44,484 nt of DNA from a virus: positions 1 to 44,484 of the IMG/VR virus record IMGVR_UViG_3300006101_000022; one strand, 5' to 3'. A model generated the notes under the pieces. The model was not told the origin of the DNA, ran no database searches, and saw only the letters and a list, made by a program, of their open reading frames with translations. How positions within the stretch are numbered: the stretch's first letter is position 1; each line of letters begins with the position of its first letter. The translations under genes and the position numbers were made by a program. This document shows, one piece after another, positions 44,095-44,484 of this stretch.

Positions 44095-44484
44095 GCCAGT
44101 GTAGGTAATTTTCAAATCCTTGTTCGATATCAATACATGGTGCGAAACCAAATACCACCCGGGCCCGTGCTGTATTTAACTGACCGCGACTGGGGAAACT
44201 GTTGTCGCGATTGTTGACCTGTATGCGCCCCGATCCAACCAGTTGTATGATCAGTTCGGCTGCTTCCAACAAGCTACGGCTGCGACCTCTAGTGATGTTG
44301 TAAACTCCAGTACGATTGCTGATTGTGGCCTGCACTATGCCTCGAGCTGCATCGTCCACGTGGGTAAAATCCAATGCATCTTGAGCACCGTTGACCTGTA
44401 ATACCTGATCTCGCATGGCTGCCAGCATGAATCGGCTGATCACTCGATCTTCGACATCTCTGGGTCCGTATACAGCACTGGGTC
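44042..44484 (-). CDS. NAD-dependent sugar epimerase/dehydratase (5' partial)
   Basis: The frame is open to the window edge, so only the C-terminal 146 residues or so are present. The visible N-terminal edge reads SAVYGPRDVEDRVISRFM, the substrate-binding segment that follows the catalytic YxxxK in extended short-chain dehydrogenases of the NAD-epimerase family. DFTHVDDAARGIVQA and GVYNITRGRSRSLLEAAELI are the usual next blocks. The catalytic and Rossmann parts lie outside the window. Such enzymes make UDP-, GDP- or dTDP-sugar intermediates; with the DegT gene that follows it suggests a path to an amino-sugar nucleotide. I do not assign the sugar. Confidence 0.88.
   Translation of the reverse strand, partial: PSAVYGPRDVEDRVISRFMLAAMRDQVLQVNGAQDALDFTHVDDAARGIVQATISNRTGVYNITRGRSRSLLEAAELIIQLVGSGRIQVNNRDNSFPSRGQLNTARARVVFGFAPCIDIEQGFENYLHWLDDFVHRNQKTIQPDTH

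Noticed and set aside
1-44484. tRNA genes or insertion sequences
   Set aside because: No cloverleaf-like intergenic sequence, inverted-repeat-bounded ORF or transposase/integrase motif was seen; nearly all DNA is coding.

Overview
The window is part of the genome of a large T4-like tailed phage (contractile tail), most like the T4-related myoviruses of marine and freshwater bacteria. Evidence: a GPW/gp25 baseplate protein, a gp6 baseplate wedge with the diagnostic N-terminal block, a giant gp7-region structural protein with motifs typical of cyanophage/pelagiphage virion proteins, and a perfect T4 late-promoter octamer (TATAAATA). No tRNA, rRNA, integrase, transposase or CRISPR array was seen. 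The host cannot be identified from this sequence.

Layout. (1) 1-20937, plus strand: late virion module. It holds the end of a Gly/Ser/Leu-rich protein, gp25, gp6, a 4,410-residue structural protein of 13.2 kb, a 48-aa gene missed by length filters, and three smaller virion/tail-fibre proteins. (2) 20938-20996: a boundary with a small hairpin and a near-consensus sigma70-type promoter (TTGGCA, 17 bp, TATAAT). (3) 20997-38387, plus strand: 19 genes in one run in which 17 of 18 junctions overlap and the other has a 2-bp gap. It encodes GT-A-like glycosyltransferases, a 2OG-Fe(II) oxygenase, four members of a TEKT-motif glycosyltransferase-like family, five radical SAM proteins with an N-terminal auxiliary Cys set (N-twitch type), an SGNH hydrolase and a NodU/CmcH-type carbamoyltransferase. 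(4) 38326-44484: two more TEKT proteins on the minus strand, an 800-aa plus-strand repeat protein ending in a glycosyltransferase-like domain, then a minus-strand DegT aminotransferase and an NAD-sugar epimerase cut by the window end.

Working model (inference): regions 3 and 4 form a phage-encoded surface-chemistry island. Epimerase and DegT would make an amino-sugar nucleotide; GT-A-like and TEKT proteins would transfer sugars; carbamoyltransferase, SGNH hydrolase, 2OG oxygenase and radical SAM enzymes would tailor the sugars or a carrier protein. The target could be phage fibres or the host envelope; the sequence does not decide this. The island is mosaic: at least two AT-rich stretches (about 24.1-25.6 kb and 36.2-36.95 kb) sit inside GC-richer neighbours, which suggests module-wise acquisition.
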